This document shows positions 26,447 through 34,812 of a DNA stretch of 64,000 nt, in pieces (positions within the stretch are counted from its first letter, which is position 1; every line of letters starts with the position of its first letter). The stretch comes from Ornithinibacillus xuwenensis (GTDB taxonomy: Bacteria; Bacillota; Bacilli; Bacillales; Amphibacillaceae). Both the position numbers and the translations under genes were made by a program. The stretch spans positions 62,001 to 126,000 of the forward strand of contig NZ_JBDIML010000001.1 of NCBI RefSeq assembly GCF_039614845.1, written 5' to 3'. Under the pieces are notes generated by a model that was not told the origin of the DNA, did no database searches, and was given only the letters and a program-made list of their open reading frames with translations.

Positions 26447-27067
26447 ATGGCGGAACATAGGGAGTATTTTTACAGGAGATTACACTCATTATTAGGTGTA
26501 GTTCCAATAGGAATTTTCTTGGTTCAACACTTGGTTATAAACCACTTTGCAGTATATAGTGAAGAAAGCTTTAATAAGGCTGCAGGCTTTATGCATAATC
26601 TTCCATTTGTACTGGCATTAGAAATTTTCATAATTTATTTACCAATCTTATTCCATGCAATATTAGGAGTTTACATTGTATTTACTGCGAAAAACAATGT
26701 AAGAAGATATGGCTTTTTCCGCAACTGGATGTTTTATCTACAACGGATTACAGGTATTATCACGTTAGTATTTATTGCATGGCATGTATTTGAAACTCGT
26801 GTACAGGTTGCGCTAGGAAATGCAGAAGTTGATTACAGCTTAATGGAAGGAATTTTATCTAGCCCAGTAATGTTCTGGTTTTATATTATTGGTGTCGTTT
26901 CTGCTGTTTTCCACTTTGCAAATGGCTTATGGGGATTTTTAGTTTCTTGGGGATTCGCGCAATCACCAAGATCTCAAAAAATTGTTACATATGCCACTCT
27001 AATTGTCTTTTTAGTAGTTAGTTATATTGGTGTAAGAACGTTAATTCAATTTGCTTATGGCGTATAA
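26447..27067 (+). CDS. sdhC: Succinate dehydrogenase cytochrome b558 subunit
   Basis: The membrane anchor of complex II that carries two hemes and reduces menaquinone. 206 residues with five hydrophobic helices and conserved axial-ligand histidines (LHSLLGVVPIGIFLVQHLVINH; LFHAILGVYIV; ITLVFIAWHVFETR; VFHFANGLWGFL). ATG after AAGGGGGG. First gene of sdhCAB. Confidence 0.95.
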   Translation: MAEHREYFYRRLHSLLGVVPIGIFLVQHLVINHFAVYSEESFNKAAGFMHNLPFVLALEIFIIYLPILFHAILGVYIVFTAKNNVRRYGFFRNWMFYLQRITGIITLVFIAWHVFETRVQVALGNAEVDYSLMEGILSSPVMFWFYIIGVVSAVFHFANGLWGFLVSWGFAQSPRSQKIVTYATLIVFLVVSYIGVRTLIQFAYGV

Positions 27068-27095
27068 GTAAGAGATAAAGGAGTGAGTTATCATT

Positions 27096-28847
27096 ATGAG
27101 TAATCGTAAAGTCGCTGTAGTTGGCGGAGGCTTAGCCGGGTTAATGGCTACAATTAAGGCAGCTGAAGCTGGTGTAAGCGTTGATCTATTTTCAATTGTT
27201 CCAGTAAAACGCTCTCACTCTGTATGTGCCCAAGGTGGTATTAATGGTGCCGTTAATACAAAAGGGGAAGGAGATTCCCCATGGCTCCATTTTGATGATA
27301 CAGTTTATGGTGGAGATTTTTTAGCTAACCAACCACCAGTAAAAGCGATGTGTGACGCTGCACCTGGTATTATTAATATGCTAGACCGTATGGGGGTTAT
27401 GTTTAACCGTACTCCAGAAGGTCTTTTAGACTTCCGTCGTTTTGGTGGAACACAGCATCACCGTACTGCATTTGCTGGGGCTACTACAGGTCAACAATTA
27501 TTATATGCTCTTGATGAGCAAGTACGTCGTTATGAAGTAGAAGGCTTAGTAACGAAATATGAAGGATGGGAATTCCTAGGAGCTGTCATTGACGAAGAAG
27601 GTGTTGGACGAGGAATCGTTGCACAGCATATGAAGTCTCATGAGATAAAATCTTTCCCATCTGATGCAACGATTATGGCAACAGGTGGACCTGGTATTAT
27701 CTTTGGTAAATCCACTAACTCCATGATTAATACTGGCTCTGCAGCAAGTGTCTTGTATCAGCAAGGTGCAAAGTATGCGAACGGAGAATTTATCCAAATT
27801 CACCCAACTGCTATTCCTGGAGATGATAAGCTTCGTCTAATGAGTGAATCTGCACGTGGTGAAGGTGGCCGTGTTTGGACATATAAAGACGGAGAACCTT
27901 GGTATTTCTTAGAAGAGAAATATCCAGCTTATGGAAACCTAGTTCCTCGTGATATTGCGACACGTGAAATCTTTGATGTATGTGTGAATCAAAAGCTAGG
28001 TATTAATGGTGAGAATATGGTTTACTTAGACCTTTCTCATAAAGACCCGAAAGAACTTGATGTTAAACTTGGCGGTATTATTGAAATTTATGAAAAATTT
28101 GTTGGGGAAGACCCACGTAAAGTACCGATGAAAATATTCCCAGCAGTTCATTATTCAATGGGTGGACTATGGGTTGATTATAATCAAATGACTAGCATTC
28201 CTGGTATATTTGCTGCTGGGGAATGTGATTATTCTCAGCATGGTGCGAACCGTTTAGGTGCTAACTCACTACTGTCTGCAATTTATGGTGGTATGGTAGC
28301 CGGACCGAATGCAATTGAATATGTAGAAGGTCTATCAAAACATGTAGAAGATCTAGATCCTAGTTTATTTGAAAACCGCGTAAAAGAAGAAGAAGAGAAA
28401 TTTGAAGCCATGATGAATATGAATGGTGAAGAAAATGCTTATCAAATTCATCAGGAGCTTGGTGAATGGATGACTGATAATGTAACGGTGGTTCGTGAAA
28501 ATGCGAAACTACTAAAAACAGACGAAAAAATCCAAGAGCTTTTACAACGCTTTGAAAATATTAACATCAATGACACTTCTCGTTGGAATAACCAAGGTGT
28601 TATGTTCACTCGTCAGCTTAAAAATATGCTTCACTTGGCACGAGTAATTACAATCGGTGCATATAACCGTAATGAAAGCCGTGGAGCTCATTATAAGCCA
28701 GAATTCCCTGAACGTAATGATGAAGAGTGGTTGAAAACTACAGTTGCACAATTTGATCCAAAAGAGAATGCGCCTGTATTCTCATATGAAGAAGTCGATG
28801 TGTCATTAATTCCGCCTCGTAAACGTGATTACACGAAAAAGCACTAA
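27096..28847 (+). CDS. sdhA: Succinate dehydrogenase flavoprotein subunit
   Basis: Oxidises succinate to fumarate in the TCA cycle with covalently bound FAD. 583 residues: the N-terminal dinucleotide fold VVGGGLAGLMA, the flavinylation site RSHSVCAQGGINGA (about residues 38-51), the active-site IHPTAIPGDDKLRLMSESARGEGG and HYSMGGLWVDYN. AAAGGAG before the ATG. Full length for the Gram-positive type. Confidence 0.97.
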   Translation: MSNRKVAVVGGGLAGLMATIKAAEAGVSVDLFSIVPVKRSHSVCAQGGINGAVNTKGEGDSPWLHFDDTVYGGDFLANQPPVKAMCDAAPGIINMLDRMGVMFNRTPEGLLDFRRFGGTQHHRTAFAGATTGQQLLYALDEQVRRYEVEGLVTKYEGWEFLGAVIDEEGVGRGIVAQHMKSHEIKSFPSDATIMATGGPGIIFGKSTNSMINTGSAASVLYQQGAKYANGEFIQIHPTAIPGDDKLRLMSESARGEGGRVWTYKDGEPWYFLEEKYPAYGNLVPRDIATREIFDVCVNQKLGINGENMVYLDLSHKDPKELDVKLGGIIEIYEKFVGEDPRKVPMKIFPAVHYSMGGLWVDYNQMTSIPGIFAAGECDYSQHGANRLGANSLLSAIYGGMVAGPNAIEYVEGLSKHVEDLDPSLFENRVKEEEEKFEAMMNMNGEENAYQIHQELGEWMTDNVTVVRENAKLLKTDEKIQELLQRFENININDTSRWNNQGVMFTRQLKNMLHLARVITIGAYNRNESRGAHYKPEFPERNDEEWLKTTVAQFDPKENAPVFSYEEVDVSLIPPRKRDYTKKH

Positions 28848-28884
28848 GACGGGATAACAAATATAGCGAAGGGAGTAAGTGAAA

Positions 28885-29649
28885 ATGGCTGAACAAAAGA
28901 CTGTTACATTTATTATTACTCGTCAAGATAGCCCAGATTCTGCTCCATACGAAGAAACATTTCATGTTCCATATCGTAAAAACATGAATGTAATCTCTGG
29001 GTTAATGGAAATACGAAAAAATCCCGTTAATGCAAAAGGGGAAAACACTAGTCCAGTTCAATGGGATATGAACTGTTTAGAAGAGGTATGTGGTGCTTGT
29101 TCCATGGTAATTAACGGAACACCGAGACAATCATGTGCTGCGCTTGTCGATGAATTAGAACAACCAATTCGTCTAGAGCCTATGTCAACTTTCCCAGTTG
29201 TTCGTGACTTAATTATTGATCGTGAACGCATGTTTGATGCACTTAAGCAGGTAAAAGCATGGATTCCAATTGACGGTTCATATGATCTAGGTCCTGGACC
29301 ACGTATGCCAGAAAAGAAACGTCAATGGGCTTATGAGTTATCTAAATGTATGACGTGTGGTGTATGCTTAGAAGCTTGTCCAAATGTAAACGATAAATCA
29401 GACTTTATTGGCCCAGCTGCAATCTCGCAAGCTCGTTTATTTAATTCACATCCAACTGGTGAAATGAACAAGAGTGAGAGATTAGAAGGGCTAATGGATG
29501 AGGGAGGACTTGTTGGATGCGGTAATGCTCAAAACTGTGTCCAAGTTTGTCCAAAAGGTATTCCATTAACAACTTCTATTGCTGCAATGAACCGTGCTGC
29601 AACAGTTCAATCGTTTAAGAATTTCTTTGGTAGCGATAACGCTCATTAA
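28885..29649 (+). CDS. sdhB: Succinate dehydrogenase iron-sulfur subunit
   Basis: Passes electrons from SdhA to SdhC. 254 residues from the ATG at 28885; the in-frame GTG at 28879 is too close to GGGAG. The [2Fe-2S] cysteines are in CLEEVCGACSM, with a fourth in RQSCAALVD. The 3Fe-4S/4Fe-4S ligands are in CMTCGVCLEACP, CGNAQNC and CPKG. Nearly identical in layout to Bacillus SdhB. Followed by a strong terminator. Confidence 0.96.
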   Translation: MAEQKTVTFIITRQDSPDSAPYEETFHVPYRKNMNVISGLMEIRKNPVNAKGENTSPVQWDMNCLEEVCGACSMVINGTPRQSCAALVDELEQPIRLEPMSTFPVVRDLIIDRERMFDALKQVKAWIPIDGSYDLGPGPRMPEKKRQWAYELSKCMTCGVCLEACPNVNDKSDFIGPAAISQARLFNSHPTGEMNKSERLEGLMDEGGLVGCGNAQNCVQVCPKGIPLTTSIAAMNRAATVQSFKNFFGSDNAH

Positions 29650-29668
29650 TATTATTCTTTCATACAAC

Positions 29669-29708
29669 ATGACCCTTACCTCAAGCTTAGGTAAGGGTCA
29701 TTTTTTTA
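29669..29708 (+). terminator. Terminator of sdhCAB
   Basis: A 13-bp perfect stem (ATGACCCTTACCT with its complement) with a 7-nt loop and seven T. Confidence 0.93.
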
Positions 29709-29730
29709 TACCAATTAAGGGGTGGTTACG

Positions 29731-30183
29731 ATGAAGAACATTTCATATATAGAGAACCTTGTAGAGTGGAAGAACGAGTTTTTATTTTCAATTCCAATTC
29801 GAATTCGGTTTTCTGAAACCGATATGTTTGGCCATGTAAATAATGTTAGTCCATTTATCTACTTTGAAGAAGCGCGTATCGAATATTTGAAGTCTGTTGG
29901 ATTGTTTAATGACACCACACATTTGGATGGTATTCCAATTGTTGCGGATTTACAGTGTGATTACTTGAAACAGCTATTTTTTCAAGACCGTCTAGAGCTT
30001 TATGTAAAGGCTACTCATGTAGGTAATTCTTCTTTTGATATTCATTATATGGGCTTAAATCAACATGATGAAATCTGTATAACCGGTAGAGGGAGAATTG
30101 TCTACATTAATCCTTCAACTGGAAAACCAATTGCACTAAGTGATGCTATTAAAGAAAAACTTACTGTAACATTGAAACAGTAA
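29731..30183 (+). CDS. Acyl-CoA thioesterase, hot-dog fold (YsmA-like)
   Basis: 150 residues of the 4-hydroxybenzoyl-CoA thioesterase family, hydrolysing an acyl-CoA thioester. The signature FSETDMFGHVNNVSPFIYFE (near residues 27-46) carries the catalytic aspartate and GHVNN motif. I use the ATG at 29731 with AAGGGGTGG upstream instead of the in-frame GTG at 29722. It occupies the place of ysmA between sdhB and gerE in B. subtilis. Confidence 0.85.
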   Translation: MKNISYIENLVEWKNEFLFSIPIRIRFSETDMFGHVNNVSPFIYFEEARIEYLKSVGLFNDTTHLDGIPIVADLQCDYLKQLFFQDRLELYVKATHVGNSSFDIHYMGLNQHDEICITGRGRIVYINPSTGKPIALSDAIKEKLTVTLKQ

Positions 30184-30193
30184 ACAAGCATAT

Positions 30194-30229
30194 AAAACCG
30201 ACTTCCAAAAAGGAAAGTCGGTTTTTTTT
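30194..30229. terminator. Bidirectional terminator between the thioesterase gene and gerE
   Basis: A 12-13-bp stem (AAAACCGACTT-CC with GG-AAAGTCGGTTTT) with a 5-nt loop and T runs in both directions. It ends the thioesterase gene from the left and gerE from the right. Confidence 0.88.
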
Positions 30230-30314
30230 AGAGTTTTAATTCGCCCATGCGAATTAGCTCTACTACTGCCTGAGAACGCCCCTTGACTCCTAATTTTTGC
30301 ATAGCATTTGTTAT
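30228..30314 (-). pseudogene. gerE: 3' fragment of sporulation regulator gerE, interrupted by the prophage
   Basis: GerE is the small LuxR-type activator that directs the last wave of mother-cell gene expression (spore coat). Here only the last 28 codons and stop remain, reading ITNAMQKLGVKGRSQAVVEL then IRMGELKL, which matches the recognition helix and C-terminal helix of Bacillus GerE almost residue for residue. Upstream of I (30312-30314) the homology ends abruptly: the codons before it (C, V, M) do not match the expected VRNH, and the frame runs into a stop at 30366-30368. The missing ~45 N-terminal codons should lie beyond the right end of the prophage, outside this window. The gene is therefore split, not decayed, and could be restored by exact excision. 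Confidence 0.92.
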
Positions 30315-30320
30315 GCATAC
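30298..30320. other. Left prophage attachment junction (att) inside gerE
   Basis: The gerE homology ends between about 30308 and 30317. The junction lies in an inverted repeat, TGCATA (30298-30303) and TATGCA (30312-30317), separated by 8 bases. Large serine recombinases use short imperfect dyads with a 2-base crossover, so this fits, but the exact core can only be set by comparing with the right junction. Confidence 0.7.
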
Positions 30321-30361
30321 CATTAGCAAGCAGTTGCAAACCCTGATATAACAACGTTTGT

Positions 30362-30865
30362 TTAATTATATACTTCCTGATAATTTCGTACAAGTAAAGA
30401 ATTTGCCATTATATTTCTCTTTATATGATCCATTCTTTTTATACATAATTCCTCTGATACATTAAAATCCTCTGCTAGATCTTCTATTAAACGTGGGTTA
30501 TTATAATCATATTTCTTTATCATGAAGTAGGGAAGAGCTGCATACATAGTAAATCGATTTGCATCCCATTCCTGTAGCTGTCGGAATGCTTCAGGCATCA
30601 TAGATTGATGTCCTACATGTCGCAATATATGGCATAATTCATGAAAAAATTGTTCGCGTTGTTCTTCTATCGTGCTTCGTGAATCCAAAGTTATAGCTTG
30701 ATATCGACCATGAATATCATATCTAGCTGGCATTGGTTTTCGATGAATAAAGATTCTTTCAGTTCTTGCTATTTGTTGAAGATTTATTTCACCAGCAACT
30801 AATATTTTATTTCGTTCATATTTTTTTGTTATCCAATCCTCTAATGCAGATGCGAGATAACCCAT
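30362..30865 (-). CDS. ImmA/IrrE family metallopeptidase
   Basis: A 167-residue zinc protease of the M78 family; ImmA in ICEBs1 cleaves the phage-type repressor ImmR to switch on the element. The zinc motif HELCHILRH lies near residues 75-83, and the third ligand is likely the glutamate of LQEWDANRF. TAGGAGG precedes the ATG. It is the distal gene of the leftward lysogeny group, separated from the XRE repressor by the Dam and ParB-like genes, and is likely to act on that repressor. It ends only 47 bases from the gerE fragment, with no terminator in between, so its transcripts may enter the gerE remnant. Confidence 0.88.
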   Translation of the reverse strand: MGYLASALEDWITKKYERNKILVAGEINLQQIARTERIFIHRKPMPARYDIHGRYQAITLDSRSTIEEQREQFFHELCHILRHVGHQSMMPEAFRQLQEWDANRFTMYAALPYFMIKKYDYNNPRLIEDLAEDFNVSEELCIKRMDHIKRNIMANSLLVRNYQEVYN

Positions 30866-30920
30866 GCTAATTTATCCTCCTAATTGCTTACGAATATATG
30901 TTCTATTTAATGATATTATA

Positions 30921-30953
30921 AAAGGTGTACATTGGATTGTACACCTTTATATA
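30921..30953 (-). terminator. Hairpin between the Dam and ImmA genes
   Basis: An 11-bp perfect stem (AAAGGTGTACA with TGTACACCTTT) with a 6-nt loop; on the minus strand it is followed by TATAATATC, a weak tail. Probably partial termination after the Dam gene. Confidence 0.65.
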
Positions 30954-30957
30954 TATA

Positions 30958-31812
30958 TTAAATAATTTTCAAGTAATCCTCTATTGACCCTTTATCAATT
31001 TTTTTTGAAAAGAACATAAATTCTTGTCCTCTTGTTGGCTCTGCAATTGAATAATTTAAGTAATACTTGTTTTTGTCATGCTGTCTGTATAATTTTTCAA
31101 TTTGTTCCGCAACATCGTAAGTTAAAATCCAATAACGATTCGCCATATACTTATTAATAGTTTTGGCTAATTCAACATGATCTTCATGTGAATAAAAATT
31201 GGTATAAAGTTCAGGCCCTTTATCATAATAAGGAGGGTCAAAAAAAGTTAACGACTTTCTAGTATGCTTAATTTCTGTATTAATAAAATCTATTGCATCC
31301 AGATTACAAACCTTAATACGATTTGAAAATGAGGCAATCAAATTGATTCGTTTAATAATTTCAGATTTATTAAAACGGCAATCAATTTTATAATTTCCAT
31401 CTTGATTTTTCCCACCTATGACTCCAGCCTTAATAATTCCAGAACGGTTAGTTCGATTTAAAAATAAAGTTGAGAATGCTAAAGTGAGTTCATCTATATT
31501 ATTTTTATTTAGTTGTACTTTTTTTTGTTTATACCATTCTTCCATATTAATTGGAGTATCTTCAATCATTGTGATTAAGTCGTGGTGATTTTCTTTAATG
31601 ATTTTCCAAAGGGAGTATATACCCCTATCAAAATCATTTATTATGATTTGTTTAACATCATTATTAATGAGCAATCGTAAAGCAACAGCTGCTCCACCGG
31701 CATATGGCTCAATGTATGAACTTAAACCATTCTGAGTTATTAAGTGTTTAACATATTGATAGGTTTTATTTTTACCCCCTGGATATCTAAGAGGGGAAAA
31801 TCTACTGGCCAT
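30958..31812 (-). CDS. DNA adenine methylase (D12 class, Dam-like)
   Basis: Methylates adenine N6 in a specific DNA sequence. 284 residues: the SAM-binding LRYPGGKNKTYQYVK near residue 8, then FDPPYYDKG (DPPY catalytic motif) near 190, in the order of the alpha/D12 class. GAGGTGATAAA before the ATG. No restriction enzyme is adjacent, so it is an orphan methylase or works with the ParB-like protein encoded just upstream (30 bases between them, same strand). Confidence 0.88.
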   Translation of the reverse strand: MASRFSPLRYPGGKNKTYQYVKHLITQNGLSSYIEPYAGGAAVALRLLINNDVKQIIINDFDRGIYSLWKIIKENHHDLITMIEDTPINMEEWYKQKKVQLNKNNIDELTLAFSTLFLNRTNRSGIIKAGVIGGKNQDGNYKIDCRFNKSEIIKRINLIASFSNRIKVCNLDAIDFINTEIKHTRKSLTFFDPPYYDKGPELYTNFYSHEDHVELAKTINKYMANRYWILTYDVAEQIEKLYRQHDKNKYYLNYSIAEPTRGQEFMFFSKKIDKGSIEDYLKII

Positions 31813-31842
31813 TTTATCACCTCACTGCTATAATAAACTATT

Positions 31843-33519
31843 TTATTTAATATGGCCAGAAATTTCTTCTATCATAATTTTAACAGCAGAATACCACCTT
31901 CGTTCAATTTCCCAAAGTGCGTCAATTGATGGTTCTCGATGATTCCCATGTGCCACTATATTTAACTCATCAGGATCTCTTTTTTGAAAACTTTCCCTTA
32001 GAACTCTAGCCACATGTCTGTTTTTCTTTTCAAACTGTTGAAAATTCCCTTTACTACTATCTGTACATTCCTTTAGAAGACTATCTATGGAAAGTTCTTT
32101 AACCGGAATTCCATTTTTAACTTTAATATTAAAGTTATTGGCCATGATATAATCCTGTAATGTACATTCTAGGAATGTACGAATTAACACTGTTGTTGCT
32201 AAAGAAAATATCTTGATATCAATTTTATGTAGTTCGAATAACGATTGCGATATTCCTATAACATTTCCACTATAGTTAATTCCTTTAAATGGATAGTTTC
32301 TCTTCTTTGGTTCTTTCTGTCGTTTATTGTATTCTCTTTTATTACCTGGGTCGTTTTCTCTTTTTGTTTCTTCTATTTCAGAATCATTATCTTGTTTCTG
32401 GTCAGATTCATCTGTTTCATTAGTATCATTATTTTGAATGCCATTATTATTGCCGGGATTGTCTAATGAATTTTCGATTGAGCTTAGATCTTGTTCTTGC
32501 TCTTGTTCTGGGGAATCATTATTTGTACTATCTATGTCATCATCAAACAAAGTAGGGTTTTTTAAAGATGCTTCTAATTGCTTAATTAACTTTCCTATTT
32601 CAATAGCTTCTTCTATTGTGGCTAAACTATTTTTCGAGTTGAAAAATACTTCTTGAAAGTTATCTTTTGTATTTAAATTACGAGTATTAATTTTCTTGAG
32701 ATCCCAATACAAATAAGAAATTTTGGCTAAAATATTAGTTAAAAGTTCTTTTTGGTATACGTTATACTCATTAGTAGACATTTTGAAAGTATTATTTTCA
32801 AACTTAAATTTTAATGGTCCTTTTAATGAGTTATATATTCTTGATATAATAAGTTCTGTAGGAATGGTAGTCTCTATATTAGAATCACTATATCTTCCTT
32901 TGGGGTATAGCTTTTTATATGAATCTAATACCATTCTCAGAAAACTATATTTTCTTAACGAATCTTTAATTGAAGCTGTGCTTTCTCCAGTAAAGCTCTT
33001 AAGTGCTTTTAAATCTTTCCCATTTTCAAAGTGTTGTTGATAGAAGAACATTTTTGAAATCTGCGACCAGGTTTTTATTCCATCAATGTGACGTTGCGTT
33101 AATGAGTAAATTGCATCGTCTCGAGTTGAAACTTCATCAACATAGAATTTAGATAATGAGTTTTTAAGTTCAGAAGAGATATTTTTCCTCAGGTCTGAAA
33201 TTTTTCTTGTATATCTAGTGCTTATTGATAATGAATCCAGTATTTTGTTAGGATTTAATATTATGGTTATTGCTGCCGTTCTTCTATTTCCCTCTAAAAC
33301 AATATACTTAGAATTGCTTTTGGTAACCAATAATCTCTCACCAGGAACGAGTCCGCCATAAGCCTTTATTTTTTCAGCTAGCTCTACTACCTCTTCAAAC
33401 TCTATTAAATAGTTCATAATATCCTTATTAGTTATATTCTTTGTTGAATTGGTAACAAATCTTGGATTCTGATCATCAAGAACTAAATCGTTAAAGTCTA
33501 TTTCAATTGATTTATACAT
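31843..33519 (-). CDS. ParB-like nuclease-domain protein with acidic linker
   Basis: 558 residues. Residues about 8-90 look like a ParB/sulfiredoxin-type N-terminal domain (DLVLDDQNPRF; GGLVPGERLLV; YIVLEGNRRTAA, where the GNRR box is the family mark). A helical middle follows. Residues about 335-405 are a low-complexity linker very rich in D, E, N, Q, ending in a basic patch. The C-terminal ~150 residues form a separate alpha-helical domain with FLECTLQDYI and an AHGNH motif. It is not a plasmid partition protein by context (no ParA, no parS). With the Dam gene it occupies the cargo slot of the lysogeny operon, where prophages often keep defence or exclusion genes. Function unknown. Confidence 0.7.
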   Translation of the reverse strand: MYKSIEIDFNDLVLDDQNPRFVTNSTKNITNKDIMNYLIEFEEVVELAEKIKAYGGLVPGERLLVTKSNSKYIVLEGNRRTAAITIILNPNKILDSLSISTRYTRKISDLRKNISSELKNSLSKFYVDEVSTRDDAIYSLTQRHIDGIKTWSQISKMFFYQQHFENGKDLKALKSFTGESTASIKDSLRKYSFLRMVLDSYKKLYPKGRYSDSNIETTIPTELIISRIYNSLKGPLKFKFENNTFKMSTNEYNVYQKELLTNILAKISYLYWDLKKINTRNLNTKDNFQEVFFNSKNSLATIEEAIEIGKLIKQLEASLKNPTLFDDDIDSTNNDSPEQEQEQDLSSIENSLDNPGNNNGIQNNDTNETDESDQKQDNDSEIEETKRENDPGNKREYNKRQKEPKKRNYPFKGINYSGNVIGISQSLFELHKIDIKIFSLATTVLIRTFLECTLQDYIMANNFNIKVKNGIPVKELSIDSLLKECTDSSKGNFQQFEKKNRHVARVLRESFQKRDPDELNIVAHGNHREPSIDALWEIERRWYSAVKIMIEEISGHIK

Positions 33520-33610
33520 TTGAATTCCCCTCCATTTACCAGATTAAAATATGGTTTAGCTGCATTTTTATTTTAAATCTAATAAGTAAATATACCTATG
33601 TAACCCTCGT

Positions 33611-33642
33611 AAAAAAGCACACCAAATAAACTTTGATGTGCT
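33611..33642 (-). terminator. Terminator of the repressor gene
   Basis: On the minus strand AGCACA pairs with TGTGCT over a 15-nt loop (extended by one or two weak pairs), followed by TTTTTTACG. It overlaps the repressor stop codon, so the ParB/Dam/ImmA genes downstream probably need read-through or their own promoter. Confidence 0.7.
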
Positions 33643-34057
33643 AATCTTGTTGTTCTTCTTTTTCCATTCTCTCTGCTTGTTCTACTATAAATTGAAAATA
33701 ACTTTCAAGTTGTTTAATTCCATCTGGCCCCATAGCTTTCCATTTTTCTATGTCAAAAAATCCTGATTGTTCGATGCCGTATTTTTTAAGTAGTATGTTT
33801 ATTTCATACAATGCATCAAAATCTTCGTTAACTTTTGAAGAATTACTATTAGGATTATCAGTTTCTCCAGTTATGTAATCGATTGAAACATCATATTTTT
33901 TAGAAAGTCTTTTCAATATTTCTATCGAAGGTTCGTTTCTTCCTTGTTCGTAATAACCATATCCACTTTCGGTAATGCCTAAGAATTCAGCTACATCTTT
34001 CTGAGTTAATTTATGTTTTTTTCTTAACTCTTTGAAACGCTGACTTACTTCTACCAT
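33641..34057 (-). CDS. XRE-family prophage repressor (CI-like)
   Basis: Expected to maintain lysogeny by binding operators in the divergent control region. 138 residues from the ATG at 34057 (RBS AAAAGGG about 8 bases upstream; a GTG at 34066 is in frame but too close). The N-terminal helix-turn-helix is clear: FKELRKKHKLTQKDVAEFLG, then ITESGYGYYEQGRNEPSIEIL. The C-terminal half is acidic and helical and lacks a LexA-type Ser-Lys autoprotease, which fits induction through the ImmA-type protease instead of RecA-driven self-cleavage. Confidence 0.88.
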   Translation of the reverse strand: MVEVSQRFKELRKKHKLTQKDVAEFLGITESGYGYYEQGRNEPSIEILKRLSKKYDVSIDYITGETDNPNSNSSKVNEDFDALYEINILLKKYGIEQSGFFDIEKWKAMGPDGIKQLESYFQFIVEQAERMEKEEQQD

Positions 34058-34089
34058 AATTAGCACCCTTTTCTTGTTTGCATGTAAAC

Positions 34090-34195
34090 ATTATACAACA
34101 TATAGTTGGATTAAAAATTAAAAACAACAAAAAATTTAGTGATATACATTGACAACAACATTTTGTTGGGTTATTCTATAAACAACAAAATGTTG
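34090..34195. promoter_or_regulatory. Divergent lysis/lysogeny control region with three operators
   Basis: Copies of a 13-bp dyad CAACA-N3-TGTTG lie at 34156-34168 and 34183-34195 (exact, opposite orientation), with a degenerate copy CAACATATAGTTG at 34096-34108. The rightward promoter TTGACA (34149-34154), 17 bases, TATTCT (34172-34177) has the first operator in its spacer. A leftward TATAAT (complement of 34090-34095) has the degenerate copy just upstream. This is the expected layout of PR and PRM. Confidence 0.8.
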
Positions 34196-34208
34196 GGGGG
34201 GTGGCCGG

Positions 34209-34451
34209 ATGGCTAAAATCAAGAGAACAAAGCTTGTATCTCTAAGGAAAGAGAATTTTTGGTCGCAAAAAGATGTGGTAAATATCTTACATCAAGAGTT
34301 TGGCATTAAAATTACTAATAGTTATTACGGTATGATTGAACAAGGGGCTAGAAATCCAACTCTAAAGTTAGGGGTTGCTATCTCTAAGATTTTTAATGTC
34401 GGTATTGATGAAATTTTTTTTGAACATCAACACAACAAAATGTTGTTTTGA
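34209..34451 (+). CDS. Cro-like XRE regulator
   Basis: 80 residues, first gene of the rightward early region, with a helix-turn-helix (LVSLRKENFWSQKDVVNIL; NSYYGMIEQGARNPTLKL) and a short C-terminus. GGGGGGGTGG precedes the ATG. Expected to bind the same operators as the divergent repressor and turn off repressor synthesis. Its last codons overlap another exact operator copy. Confidence 0.83.
   Translation: MAKIKRTKLVSLRKENFWSQKDVVNILHQEFGIKITNSYYGMIEQGARNPTLKLGVAISKIFNVGIDEIFFEHQHNKMLF
34433..34445. promoter_or_regulatory. Additional repressor operator at the end of cro
   Basis: An exact CAACAAAATGTTG, identical to the copy at 34183-34195, lies inside the last codons of the Cro-like gene, about 240 bases from the main cluster. 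Suited to looping or to roadblock control of the downstream genes. Confidence 0.7.
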
Positions 34452-34515
34452 TTAATCATAACCAAGGGCAGTCCGACTGTCCTACCTGCATAGGTTATTG
34501 GGAGGGGTGATTTTT

Positions 34516-34680
34516 ATGTCAAATAAAAATAAAAATGAATCACCAAAAAGAAAGACTCACCTAAAGCTTGGTAAAGAAACTTACGGCAAGATGCCGATTG
34601 AAGAATGTTTTATTAAGGCATTCGAGCCATATTTCAACCCAGATAAAGCAAAACATCTGTATTTAAATAGGCTTGGTTGA
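34516..34680 (+). CDS. Small hypothetical phage protein
   Basis: 54 residues from the ATG at 34516, chosen for the GGGAGGGGTG 7-16 bases upstream. Basic and hydrophilic (MSNKNKNESPKRKTHLKLGK), ending AFEPYFNPDKAKHLYLNRLG. No family recognised. Early region behind cro. Confidence 0.6.
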   Translation: MSNKNKNESPKRKTHLKLGKETYGKMPIEECFIKAFEPYFNPDKAKHLYLNRLG

Positions 34681-34812
34681 GCCGTTCCTTTTTGGCTGGA
34701 CAAGCTTAATATACCGAGTGGGGGTCGGTGATTACATTATAAAACAACTACATAGATTTAACCGTTCACTCTCGGAACATAGTTCCAACACGGAACAGTG
34801 GGGGAGGTGAGA

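Noticed and set aside
30136..30393. 85-residue minus-strand frame over the gerE remnant
   Set aside because: It lies in another frame from the gerE match, crosses the terminator and has no ribosome site.
32245..33040. Plus-strand frames inside the ParB-like gene
   Set aside because: They are hydrophobic or low-complexity shadows of the acidic minus-strand gene.
31843..33519. ParB-like gene as a partition system of a plasmid-prophage
   Set aside because: There is no ParA partner or parS-like repeat, and the element is integrated with a recombinase.
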